64,000 nt of DNA from Bacteroidaceae bacterium (GTDB lineage: Bacteria > Bacteroidota > Bacteroidia > Bacteroidales > Bacteroidaceae). Below, in pieces: positions 16,321-23,304 of the stretch; positions within the stretch are counted from its first letter, which is position 1, and each line of letters opens with the position of its first letter. The stretch is from the NCBI GenBank assembly GCA_017453465.1, contig JAFTEV010000017.1:27606-91605 (forward strand), in the 5' to 3' direction. The notes under the pieces are model-generated. The model saw only the letters and a list, made by a program, of their open reading frames with translations, had not been told where the DNA came from and did no database searches. Both the position numbers and the translations under genes were made by a program.

Positions 16321-17241
16321 TCAACCAGCATAAACAATCTCCAGCCGTCCCGCCGCAATGCGGGCTTCAAATCCCCCTGGACGCAGAGGCGTGAGCTGGA
16401 CGGTGGCATTCGCACCATACATATTATATAATAGGATGGCGAGGATGCCCATATTCATGCGGAAATTGATTTCCACTACAGGGTGGAGGGATTGGGAAGT
16501 ACGCAACAGGTCGATGCCGACGGGTCCGTGGTAGGCTGTCTGACCTAAGTGTCCCTGGTGGTACTCAATGAGGCGAGCCAGCAGAGCGGGGTCGAAGTCT
16601 ATGAGCGCACGGAGCTGTTCCTGACTGCTGACGAGGTTGTAGCCGTAGGCACCACTTCCCTCCGTGTGGAAAACGCTGTAGCCCAGAAACTCCACACGGT
16701 GGTCGGCGTGTACCCAGAACTCCAGTGCAAAGTCGAGCGTCTTGTCGGCATAGTAACGGTCTGAAACATAGGCGCCCTGTGTGCGAAGAAAGCCCTCAAG
16801 ACGGGTGCGAACCTGCTCCTCCGTCAGATGGGCGGAAGTGAAAACGCCACGGCCAGAGGACGACCACGGCGACTTGTAAATCTGCACACCCTCCCCCATT
16901 CCGTCCAGCTCCGTGTGGTAAGCCATCGCGTGCCCCAACAGCCGCCCGTCGTCCAGCTTGCGGAGCAAGTCGTGCAGATAACGGCACGCAAACTCGCGGC
17001 TCGACAGTCGGCGCACCTCAGCCAGCCATTCGTCCGAGGGCAATAGCTCTGCGCTGACGCCCATCTGCTGGTATCTGCGCTTCGTGGCCAGGCTCCAGCC
17101 CCAGGGTCCATCGGTCCACAGCTGAGCCAACGCAGCCAAGTCCGCCTCCATCTGCTGAATGCGTTTCGGGGGCGAATACTGGCGCAGGTTGGCCGCCAAA
17201 GCCATGTCGTTGGACGGATTGAACAGCGGGGGTAACGGCAT
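16321..17241 (-). CDS. Conserved hypothetical protein with ATP-grasp-like motifs
   Basis: A 306-residue soluble protein (MPLPPLFNPSNDMALAANLR at the start) not assigned to a named family. Two features suggest an ATP-grasp fold: VQIYKSPWSSSGRGVF near residue 120, like the Lys and glycine-rich loop that hold ATP phosphates, and HPVVEINFRMNMGILA near residue 270, like the Glu-x-Asn metal-binding strand. If right, it ligates a carboxylate to an amine or thiol. This is inference from motifs. It is 6 bp downstream of a 48-residue membrane peptide gene and may belong to the same transcript. Confidence 0.6.
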   Translation of the reverse strand: MPLPPLFNPSNDMALAANLRQYSPPKRIQQMEADLAALAQLWTDGPWGWSLATKRRYQQMGVSAELLPSDEWLAEVRRLSSREFACRYLHDLLRKLDDGRLLGHAMAYHTELDGMGEGVQIYKSPWSSSGRGVFTSAHLTEEQVRTRLEGFLRTQGAYVSDRYYADKTLDFALEFWVHADHRVEFLGYSVFHTEGSGAYGYNLVSSQEQLRALIDFDPALLARLIEYHQGHLGQTAYHGPVGIDLLRTSQSLHPVVEINFRMNMGILAILLYNMYGANATVQLTPLRPGGFEARIAAGRLEIVYAG

Positions 17242-17247
17242 CCTTCT

Positions 17248-17394
17248 TTACTTCAAATTCTCTTTCCCCTTGATACTGCTTTTCCAGTAAAAGAAAACCG
17301 CCGCACACACAACCAGTCCGATAACAAGAATCCTCAGGAACGGATTTACGTCAAAACCCGGAACAACGGGAGCTATATCCAAAAGCTGCATCAT
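17248..17394 (-). CDS. Small single-pass membrane protein (48 residues)
   Basis: The minus strand encodes 48 residues starting MMQLLDIAPVVPGFDV, with one hydrophobic helix (LRILVIGLVVCAAVFFYW) and a basic C-terminal tail (KSSIKGKENLK). It fits tightly between the 113-residue membrane protein gene (18 bp upstream) and the ATP-grasp-like gene (6 bp downstream), which argues it is real. Small single-pass proteins in such positions often assist a membrane complex. The function is unknown. Confidence 0.6.
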   Translation of the reverse strand: MMQLLDIAPVVPGFDVNPFLRILVIGLVVCAAVFFYWKSSIKGKENLK

Positions 17395-17412
17395 AACAAA
17401 AAGTTTTTTAGG

Positions 17413-17754
17413 TTAAAGCAAATAAATCACTATCAGTTGAGCCAGCACGCCCGTCAGGAAACTAACGGCATTGCACAGAAAACTATAGACCACGGCGCGC
17501 CGCACTTCTTTCGTAAACAAGTAGTACCACAGGGCTTCCACCCCGAAGACCAGCAGTTCGCCCACGGCAATGATGGTCCAGCTGTTGGCAACCAAGTGTA
17601 CAAACAGGTTCAACGGCACATTGGTCAGCACGTTCACAACGACCGAAGCCCACAACACCAGTCTGCGCCTTTCGCGCAGCAGCCACAGCACACCCAGCTC
17701 TATCACGATGGTGGGAATCAGTGCAAGCAACAGATTGACTATCAACATACGCAA
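17413..17754 (-). CDS. Four-helix membrane protein of unknown function
   Basis: A 113-residue very hydrophobic protein with about four membrane segments, starting MRMLIVNLLLALIPTIVIEL and containing ANSWTIIAVGELLVFGVEAL and CNAVSFLTGVLAQLIVIYLL. Positive charges (RERRR) follow the first helix. It lies 15 bp downstream of the MFS gene and 18 bp upstream of the 48-residue membrane peptide, so the three are probably one operon. No known family motif is seen. Confidence 0.65.
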   Translation of the reverse strand: MRMLIVNLLLALIPTIVIELGVLWLLRERRRLVLWASVVVNVLTNVPLNLFVHLVANSWTIIAVGELLVFGVEALWYYLFTKEVRRAVVYSFLCNAVSFLTGVLAQLIVIYLL

Positions 17755-17769
17755 ACCACCTCCCTTCTT

Positions 17770-18744
17770 CTACAGGAAAGCCCACACATAGGCCGGAACC
17801 AAAGCCGCAGCCAGCAGGCCGAAGGCCAGACCCTCGTGCCCCTTCAGTACGACATTGGCCAGGTAGAGCGTGATGGGCATGGTGCAATTGACCGCAAACA
17901 GGCCCAGCAGCACCACAGCCTCGTCCAGCTGTCTGCATCCATAGCAAACCAGCCCGACAACGACCATCAGCAGGGCAGCACCAGGCCAGCCCATCGACCT
18001 CGCCACCCAGCCGCCAGCCATCTTCCCCAGCATGGAGACTGCGCCCACAGCCAACACTGCCAACTGCCCTTTCGACATATCGGCAGAGAAGGCTCCAGCC
18101 AGAAAGGAACGCCCCATCACGATGAGCATCAGCAGGATGATTGACACAGCAAGGAATACGGGGCCGAAATGAACCAGCACTCCATTGGGTCCGGCAGCCC
18201 ACTGCCTCACGGTCTCCGTCAGTCCACGGTCCCGACGCACATAGTCCGCCGACAGCCAGCCTATCAAGAGGCAGAACACCCAGAGCAACAGCCACGAACT
18301 GAACACCATGCCCACCGAGAGGCCGAAGGCACCCGTGGACACAAACACGCCCACCGAACGGATGTCGTTCTGCGTGCGCACAGCCGTCTGCATCCCGCCC
18401 CACACGTGGAAGAACGAATTGCCCAACCCCAGCAGCGTAGCCACCAGCAGGGGCACCACGGCAGGGGGCTGTCCGTCGGCCATCAGCCAGACCGTCTGCC
18501 CCAAGAGCACAGCTCCCATCAGCAACACATTGGCCAGCAGCAGCAGCCTGTGCTTCTGCCCCACCCTGTCAGCCCACAGCCCCGTCAGCGGCTGCGTCAG
18601 GAAGGCCAGCAGATTATAAGTGAGAAACACGCCCAACAGATGCTCCATCGGCACGACACCCGCCAGCAGGTAGAGCTGACAGGCACACAGCCCATCGACC
18701 ATGAAGTGGAGCATCGAGCAGATAGCTATTGTCTTATATTTCAT
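17770..18744 (-). CDS. Major facilitator superfamily transporter
   Basis: The start at 18744 (MKYKTIAICSMLHFMVDGLC) gives 324 residues; the in-frame extension upstream is repeat sequence and is discounted. The signature FLTQPLTGLWADRVGQKHR after the second helix matches the MFS loop 2-3 motif (GxLaDrxGrkxxl). Ten to eleven hydrophobic helices fit, slightly fewer than the usual twelve. The N-terminus with HFMVDG resembles drug-efflux MFS members of the fosmidomycin-resistance type. The substrate is unknown. It heads a tight run of membrane-protein genes. Confidence 0.8.
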   Translation of the reverse strand: MKYKTIAICSMLHFMVDGLCACQLYLLAGVVPMEHLLGVFLTYNLLAFLTQPLTGLWADRVGQKHRLLLLANVLLMGAVLLGQTVWLMADGQPPAVVPLLVATLLGLGNSFFHVWGGMQTAVRTQNDIRSVGVFVSTGAFGLSVGMVFSSWLLLWVFCLLIGWLSADYVRRDRGLTETVRQWAAGPNGVLVHFGPVFLAVSIILLMLIVMGRSFLAGAFSADMSKGQLAVLAVGAVSMLGKMAGGWVARSMGWPGAALLMVVVGLVCYGCRQLDEAVVLLGLFAVNCTMPITLYLANVVLKGHEGLAFGLLAAALVPAYVWAFL

Positions 18745-18778
18745 CACAATCACTTTCCGTTTTAAGAAGTTAAAGGGA

Positions 18779-18891
18779 AGTGAAGAGTGAAAAGTGAAAA
18801 GTGAAAAATCTAAGTTGCTAAGGCTAAACGCAGCCCAATGCTGGCTAAACTGAAATTCAGATTTTTCACTCTTCACTCTTCACTTTTCACT
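18779..18891. repeat. Family A inverted repeat, copy 2
   Basis: Arms 18779-18811 and 18859-18891 (AGTGAAAAGTGAAAAATCT type) are complementary except for a few positions. They flank the conserved core TAAGGCTAAACGCAGCCCAA. The right arm contains the nadD stop codon. Confidence 0.85.
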
Positions 18892-19462
18892 CTTTATCTC
18901 CTTTCTCTCCATAGAGTCCATGTTCTCGAATGTATTCCCTCACGCGCCCATCCAGCCATTCGTCTGTGTTTTCGCCACGCCGAATAGCCTCGCGCAGCTG
19001 GGTAGAACTGATGTCGAACAGCGGCGCATCCACCGTCTTCACGTCCACCTCATAGCCTGGGCGACGGTACACAAGGATGGGATACTGCGCACGGATTTCA
19101 TCGCTCTTGTACCAGCGGTCAAACCGCAGCCAGTTGTCAGCCCCGACCACCAGCGTGAACTCATGTTCGGGATAGGCCCGGCGCAGTTCTGCCAGCGTGT
19201 GCACCATGTAGCTGGGCACGGGCAAGTGCCCCTCAAAGTCCGACACGCGCACACCCCGCATCCCCTCCGTAGCCAGTTCCGCCATGCGCAGACGGTGCTC
19301 GTAGGGCGCAATCTCAGCAGTCTCACCCTGCTTCAGCGGGTTCAGGGGCGAGACCAGCAACCACACTTCGTCCACCAGCCCCTGCTCCACCAGCAGCCGA
19401 GCCAACTCCGTGTGCCCCCGGTGAATGGGGTTGTACGACCCGCCGTATATTCCAATCTTCAT
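18887..19462 (-). CDS. nadD: Nicotinate-nucleotide adenylyltransferase
   Basis: The 191-residue protein has the nucleotidyltransferase signature MKIGIYGGSYNPIHRGHTEL at the N-terminus and the closing FDISSTQLREAIRRGEN motif. It adenylates nicotinate mononucleotide in NAD synthesis in the cytoplasm. Length and motif order fit NadD rather than CoaD or NadR. A promoter with ideal spacing lies just upstream (19489-19520), so it is transcribed alone. Its last codons (GDKE and stop) run into a family A repeat. Confidence 0.93.
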   Translation of the reverse strand: MKIGIYGGSYNPIHRGHTELARLLVEQGLVDEVWLLVSPLNPLKQGETAEIAPYEHRLRMAELATEGMRGVRVSDFEGHLPVPSYMVHTLAELRRAYPEHEFTLVVGADNWLRFDRWYKSDEIRAQYPILVYRRPGYEVDVKTVDAPLFDISSTQLREAIRRGENTDEWLDGRVREYIREHGLYGEKGDKE

Positions 19463-19488
19463 GTCTGCTCACTGTATGTTTTCCGCAG

Positions 19489-19520
19489 CAAAGGTATGCA
19501 CTTATTTTCACACAAGCAAA
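19489..19520 (-). promoter_or_regulatory. Promoter of nadD
   Basis: On the minus strand, TTTG (19517-19520), a 20-bp spacer and TACCTTTG (19489-19496) match the Bacteroidetes consensus exactly. The start codon is 27 bp downstream of the -7 box. Confidence 0.8.
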
Positions 19521-19590
19521 AGAAAGCGGAATTATTTCGGCACAAAACTTCTGTCACTGCGAACTGAACGCAGCGGCATAGGCAAATATT

Positions 19591-19675
19591 CTTAGAATCA
19601 CACTTTGATTCTTAAGAATCATTGTTTGATTCTTGTAAATCATTGTTTGATTCTTAAGAATCAAACAATGATTTA
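19591..19675. repeat. Palindromic repeats with a perfect 40-bp palindrome (family H)
   Basis: Units of TTGATTCTTAAGAATCA type recur. Positions 19636-19675 form a perfect 40-bp palindrome with its centre at CTTAAG, and a shorter palindrome GATTCTTAAGAATC precedes it near 19609-19622. It lies in a 370-bp gap upstream of nadD (divergent side) with no other gene. Confidence 0.8.
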
Positions 19676-19833
19676 TAGAAATAAAGCCTATGCGACAGCT
19701 TTTGGTCCTCTGCGACGTAAGTTTTGGCGCTCATCCTGCACCATTTTGCAGTTCACTGCGCTGTGGGTTGCACTACACATTATTATATATATAGAAGAAC
19801 AGAAATGGTTTGTAAAATGATTGGTGCAAGAGG

Positions 19834-20127
19834 CTGGAGGGCGACCTCGATGGAGACAGCAAAGTGACCATCAAAGACATCACCGAGTTAATCAACATCT
19901 ACCTGAGCGACGAAGCCGAGGAGTCGGGCTACAAGGCCGTTGACCTGGGCTTGAGCGTGAAGTGGGCCAACATGAACGTGGGCGCAAGCAGTCCCGAAGA
20001 CTACGGCAACTACTATGCGTGGGGTTCGTCCGAAATCTCGGAACACAGCGGCATCAAGTACGCCCCCTGGCTGAGCAGCGAAGCCCATATAATGGGCGAC
20101 CACTATAAATATAATTTCTCCAAATAC
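19834..20127 (+). pseudogene. Remnant of a large secreted protein (dockerin-like and FISUMP-like segments)
   Basis: An open frame encodes LEGDLDGDSKVTIKDITELI, a dockerin-like calcium-binding repeat, and then YKAVDLGLSVKWANMNVGAS, followed by NYYAWGSSE. The latter matches the Fibrobacter succinogenes major paralogous (FISUMP) domain common in Prevotella surface proteins. There is no proper start codon or signal peptide, and homology stops abruptly after HYKYNFSKY, in front of a terminator. It is best read as the leftover 3' piece of a deleted gene. Confidence 0.65.
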
Positions 20128-20137
20128 AGAACCCCTT

Positions 20138-20180
20138 GTCGGTGTCGGGCAGCGTGTACTGCCCGGCACCGACTTCTTTT
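20138..20180 (+). terminator. Strong rho-independent terminator
   Basis: Positions 20138-20152 pair with 20159-20173 over 15 bp with a single G-U pair (GTCGGTGTCGGGCAG on the left), with a 6-base loop and then TTCTTTT. It would have served the secreted-protein remnant. Confidence 0.88.
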
Positions 20181-20193
20181 CTCATGCCAAACA

Positions 20194-20249
20194 TTTGGCT
20201 GTTTGCCAGAAAACGCATACCTTTGCATTACGGAATTTCCGTAACGGAA
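20194..20249 (+). promoter_or_regulatory. Promoter with overlapping CGGAA palindromes
   Basis: TTTG at 20194-20197, a 20-bp spacer and TACCTTTG at 20218-20225 form a consensus promoter. Just downstream, around the expected transcription start, TTACGGAATTTCCGTAA (20228-20244) is an 8-bp inverted repeat. It overlaps a second one, TTCCGTAACGGAA (20237-20249). This looks like an operator with three alternating CGGAA half-sites in front of the truncated ATPase gene. Confidence 0.65.
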
Positions 20250-20292
20250 AAAGCGTAATGCTCTTTTTCTTTCTCTAAAGCACAATCAGACC

Positions 20293-20496
20293 ATGAGAAA
20301 ACTTGCAACCCCCTTTGTTTATCAAGGTTACGAAGGCCCGCAGTACTTTTGCGACCGCATCGCAGAAACCGAAAAACTGTGTTCAAACCTCTATAATGGA
20401 CGCAATACCACGCTGGTTTCTCCGCGCAGAATCGGAAAAACGGGGCTGATTCTAAACACTTTTCACCAGATAAAAAAGGAAAACAAGAAAGCATGA
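20293..20496 (+). pseudogene. Truncated AAA-type ATPase (ATPase_2 / archaeal-ATPase-like family)
   Basis: Only 67 residues remain: MRKLATPFVYQGYEGPQYFC, then RIAETEKLCSNLYNG and the P-loop region TTLVSPRRIGKTGLI, before a stop. Family members common in Bacteroidetes run to about 370-400 residues with Walker B and a C-terminal winged helix or nuclease-like part. The rest is absent downstream, where a new promoter starts at 20601. The promoter and putative operator in front are intact, so a short peptide may still be made. Confidence 0.8.
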
Positions 20497-20600
20497 ACTG
20501 AACCTCCAGTCCTATTTGACTTTCAGAAGGCACAAACAAGGACAAAAAAGCACAAAGAAAGCAGAAAAACACAACAAAAAGACAAAAAGTAAGCAAAAAG

Positions 20601-20633
20601 TTTGTTTTGATTACAAAATGTTTTATAACTTTG
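20601..20633 (+). promoter_or_regulatory. Promoter of the outer-membrane protein/P-II/AmtB operon
   Basis: TTTG at 20601-20604, a 21-bp spacer and TAACTTTG at 20626-20633 match the Bacteroidetes consensus. The leader is about 97 nt long. Confidence 0.8.
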
Positions 20634-20736
20634 CAAAGTCTTTTCGAATAGACACCCCGTAAAAGACGAATCACAAGGCGTGTGTAAATCGTCTGCAACA
20701 CAAACACAAATTATTTACAAACCAAAAACAAAAGAC

Positions 20737-21474
20737 ATGAAAAGATTGACAAAAATGGCTGCAAGCCTTGCAGCCTGCACGTTGCCATTGATGGCAATGG
20801 CACAAAACTCAGTAGAGGCAACCGTTTCGGCTGACGTGGTCAGCAGTTACATCTGGCGTGGCCAAGACCTGGGCAACGTGTCTGTTCAGCCTACACTGGG
20901 AGTGGCCTACAAGGGACTTTCCCTCTCGGCATGGGGCAGCTTCGGACTGATGAACAACAGCCATGCAGACTACTCGACGAAGGAGCTGGACTTCACGCTG
21001 AAGTACACGGTGGCCGGATTCAATGTGGGGCTGACCGACTATTTCAGCATTACCAACGGCAGCGACCCCAAGTATTTCCTGTTCAAGGAAGGCGGTGCCC
21101 ATGTGCTGGAAGCCAATCTGGGCTACGACTTCGGCCCTGTGGCTGTGCAGTGGTACACCAACATCAGCGGAACGCCCGACCGCTACCTCAACAGCGAGGG
21201 AAAGATGAAACATGCCTTTGCTTCGTACTTGGAGGTGAGCGCGCCCTTCCGCCTGATTACTTGCGAATGGCAGGCAGCAGTGGGCATTGTGCCTTTCGAC
21301 GCGAAGGGCTTCTATGCCGATGCCAACGGATTTGCGGTGACCAACGTCTCGCTGCGTGCCACCAAGCAGCTAAACATCACTCCTACCTTCAAGCTGCCGC
21401 TGTTTGGTCAGCTGGTGGCCAACCCCAGCACGCAGAAGTTCTACTTTGTGGCTGGCATCACGCTGGGCATATAA
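20737..21474 (+). CDS. Outer-membrane protein, TorF/TIGR02001-like putative porin
   Basis: The start at 20737 gives 245 residues beginning MKRLTKMAASLAACTLPLMA with cleavage after AMA. The mature part opens VEATVSADVVSSYIWRGQDL and continues as alternating amphipathic beta strands to GITLGI, as in TorF-like (TIGR02001) putative porins. The protein is predicted to sit in the outer membrane. It is the first gene of a run with P-II and AmtB, a neighbourhood also known for TorF-type porins in other phyla, so a role in passage of ammonium or a nitrogen compound is inferred. Confidence 0.72.
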   Translation: MKRLTKMAASLAACTLPLMAMAQNSVEATVSADVVSSYIWRGQDLGNVSVQPTLGVAYKGLSLSAWGSFGLMNNSHADYSTKELDFTLKYTVAGFNVGLTDYFSITNGSDPKYFLFKEGGAHVLEANLGYDFGPVAVQWYTNISGTPDRYLNSEGKMKHAFASYLEVSAPFRLITCEWQAAVGIVPFDAKGFYADANGFAVTNVSLRATKQLNITPTFKLPLFGQLVANPSTQKFYFVAGITLGI

Positions 21475-21508
21475 TTGGACAATTTGACAATTTACAATTG
21501 GACAATTG
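21472..21508. repeat. Family E short-unit repeat, copy 2
   Basis: TTGGACAATTTGACAATTT and related units directly follow the stop of the outer-membrane protein gene. The same units occur at 1199-1253. Confidence 0.65.
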
Positions 21509-21557
21509 AGTGACGAGTTGTCCCTATACATTATTTATATATATAAGAGGAAGCAAT

Positions 21558-21905
21558 ATGAAAAAGATTGAGGCAATTATTCGCAAGACAAAGTTTGAGG
21601 AGGTAAAGGACGCACTGCTCCACTCCGACATTGACTGGTTTGAGTATCACGACGTGCACGGCATCGGACAAAGCCGCCAAGAGCGCATCTATCGTGGCGT
21701 GCAGTACAGCACCGACGTGATAGAGCGTGTGGCTGTGACCATTGTATGCCGCGACATCTTCTTGGAACCGACCGTGCAGGTCATTCTCCGCGTGGCTCAC
21801 ACGGGAGACATTGGCGACGGGCGCATCTTCGTGAGCGACGTCATCGACACTTACTCCATCCGCACAGGCGAGAACGGAGACACCGTCTTGAGAGACAAGA
21901 AATAA
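21558..21905 (+). CDS. glnK: P-II family nitrogen regulator (GlnK/GlnB-like)
   Basis: The start at 21558, preceded by AGAGGA 8-13 bases upstream, gives 115 residues. P-II signatures are clear: MKKIEAIIRKTKFEEVKDAL, the T-loop region HGIGQSRQERIYRGVQYST with Tyr50 at the position of the uridylylated Tyr51 of enteric P-II, and GDIGDGRIFVSDVIDTYSIR at the C-terminus. P-II trimers sense ATP/ADP and 2-oxoglutarate and plug AmtB when nitrogen is plentiful. The gene is 42 bp upstream of amtB. The T-loop sequence is more polar than in enteric proteins. Confidence 0.92.
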   Translation: MKKIEAIIRKTKFEEVKDALLHSDIDWFEYHDVHGIGQSRQERIYRGVQYSTDVIERVAVTIVCRDIFLEPTVQVILRVAHTGDIGDGRIFVSDVIDTYSIRTGENGDTVLRDKK

Positions 21906-21947
21906 ACACATACACAACACAAAGAATAGCACAACACAAACACAACT

Positions 21948-23231
21948 ATGAACGAATTTGCAATTTCACTCAACACCGTATGGATGCTGCTTGCAGCCAT
22001 GCTGGTTTTCTTCATGCAACCAGGCTTTGCACTATGTGAAGCTGGGTTCACACGCAGTAAGAACACGGCCAACATTCTGATGAAGAACTTCTGCGACTTC
22101 ATGCTGGGCTCGGTCTGCTTCTGGCTCATCGGCTTTGGCATTATGTTTGGCTGCGAAGGGGCAGGCTTCATGGGTATGCCCAATCTGGGCAACCTCGGTT
22201 TTATGACTCGCGAGGACGGACTGCCCATCGAGGGATTCCTCATGTTCCAGACGGTCTTCTGTGCCACCAGTGCTACCATCGTATCGGGAGCCATGGCCGA
22301 GCGCACAAAGTTCTCCATGTACTTGGTCTATTCGCTCTTCATCTCGGTGCTCATCTATCCCATCGAGGCACACTGGAGCTGGGGCGGCGGCTGGCTGAAC
22401 GACGGCGGCGAGGGCACCTTCATGCACGACTTGTTTGGCACAGGGTTCCATGACTTTGCCGGCTCCACAGTAGTTCACTCCGTGGGTGGATGGCTGGCCC
22501 TCGTGGGAGCGTTGGTACTGGGGCCACGCCGTGGCAAATATGCTGCCAACGGACAGAGCCGCGCCATTCCTGGCCACTCGCTCAGCCTTGCAGCCGTGGG
22601 TGTCTTCATCCTGTGGTTTGGCTGGTTCGGCTTCAACCCCGGCAGTCAGCTGGCCGCCTTCGGTGAGGTCAACAGCCTGGCCATCAGCCACACGTTTGTA
22701 ACCACCAACATTGCAGCCTGCACAGGCGGTGTAGCCACGCTGATTGTTTCGTGGATTCGCTACGGCAAGCCTTCGCTTTCGCTCACGCTCAACGGCATCT
22801 TGGCTGGACTGGTGGCCATCACTGACGGCTGCGACCTTGTCAACATTCCGGGTGCCGCTATCATCGGACTTATTGCGGGCATCATCATGCCGCTCTCGGT
22901 GGAGTTCATTGACCACGTGCTGCACATCGATGACCCCGTGGGTGCCAGCTCTGTCCACGGTGTGTGTGGTATGCTGGGCACCATCCTGACCGGCCTCTTT
23001 GCCACAGGCGAGGTAGATGACACGATGGTGGGCCTCTTCTATGGCGGCGGCTTTGGTTTCCTCGGTGCACAAATCTTCGGCGCACTCACGGTTGGGCTGT
23101 GGGCTGCTGGCACAGGTTTCGTGCTCTTCAAGACGATTGACAAGGTGCACGGCCTCCGTGTTCCAGCCCGCATCGAAGACGAAGGACTCGACATCTACGA
23201 ACATGGCGAAACGGCTTACGGCGACGCATAG
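21948..23231 (+). CDS. amtB: Ammonium transporter
   Basis: The 427-residue integral membrane protein shows the Amt/Rh pattern with about eleven helices. The entry region is NTVWMLLAAMLVFFMQPGFA. The twin pore histidines appear in GSTVVHSVGGWLALVGALVL (His168 equivalent) and ASSVHGVCGMLGTILTG (His318 equivalent). It moves ammonium into the cytoplasm as a trimer and is gated by the P-II protein encoded just upstream. A strong terminator closes the operon. Confidence 0.95.
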   Translation: MNEFAISLNTVWMLLAAMLVFFMQPGFALCEAGFTRSKNTANILMKNFCDFMLGSVCFWLIGFGIMFGCEGAGFMGMPNLGNLGFMTREDGLPIEGFLMFQTVFCATSATIVSGAMAERTKFSMYLVYSLFISVLIYPIEAHWSWGGGWLNDGGEGTFMHDLFGTGFHDFAGSTVVHSVGGWLALVGALVLGPRRGKYAANGQSRAIPGHSLSLAAVGVFILWFGWFGFNPGSQLAAFGEVNSLAISHTFVTTNIAACTGGVATLIVSWIRYGKPSLSLTLNGILAGLVAITDGCDLVNIPGAAIIGLIAGIIMPLSVEFIDHVLHIDDPVGASSVHGVCGMLGTILTGLFATGEVDDTMVGLFYGGGFGFLGAQIFGALTVGLWAAGTGFVLFKTIDKVHGLRVPARIEDEGLDIYEHGETAYGDA

Positions 23232-23241
23232 CAAAAAGCAG

Positions 23242-23288
23242 GAATCCATCTGTCAGTACTAATCAAAGACAGATGGATTCTTTTATAG
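23242..23288 (+). terminator. Terminator after amtB
   Basis: GAATCCATCTGTC (23242-23254) pairs perfectly with GACAGATGGATTC (23268-23280) around a 13-base loop, followed by TTTTAT. Confidence 0.9.
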
Positions 23289-23304
23289 AACATCAAACAA
23301 GGCA

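Noticed and set aside
17413-17754. Carotenoid or lycopene cyclase-like call for the 4-helix protein
   Set aside because: Hydrophobic pattern alone is not enough, and no conserved acidic or histidine motif supports it.
23232-23304. Purine or glutamine riboswitch before the PurF-like gene
   Set aside because: The gap is only 73 bp and is filled by the amtB terminator hairpin.
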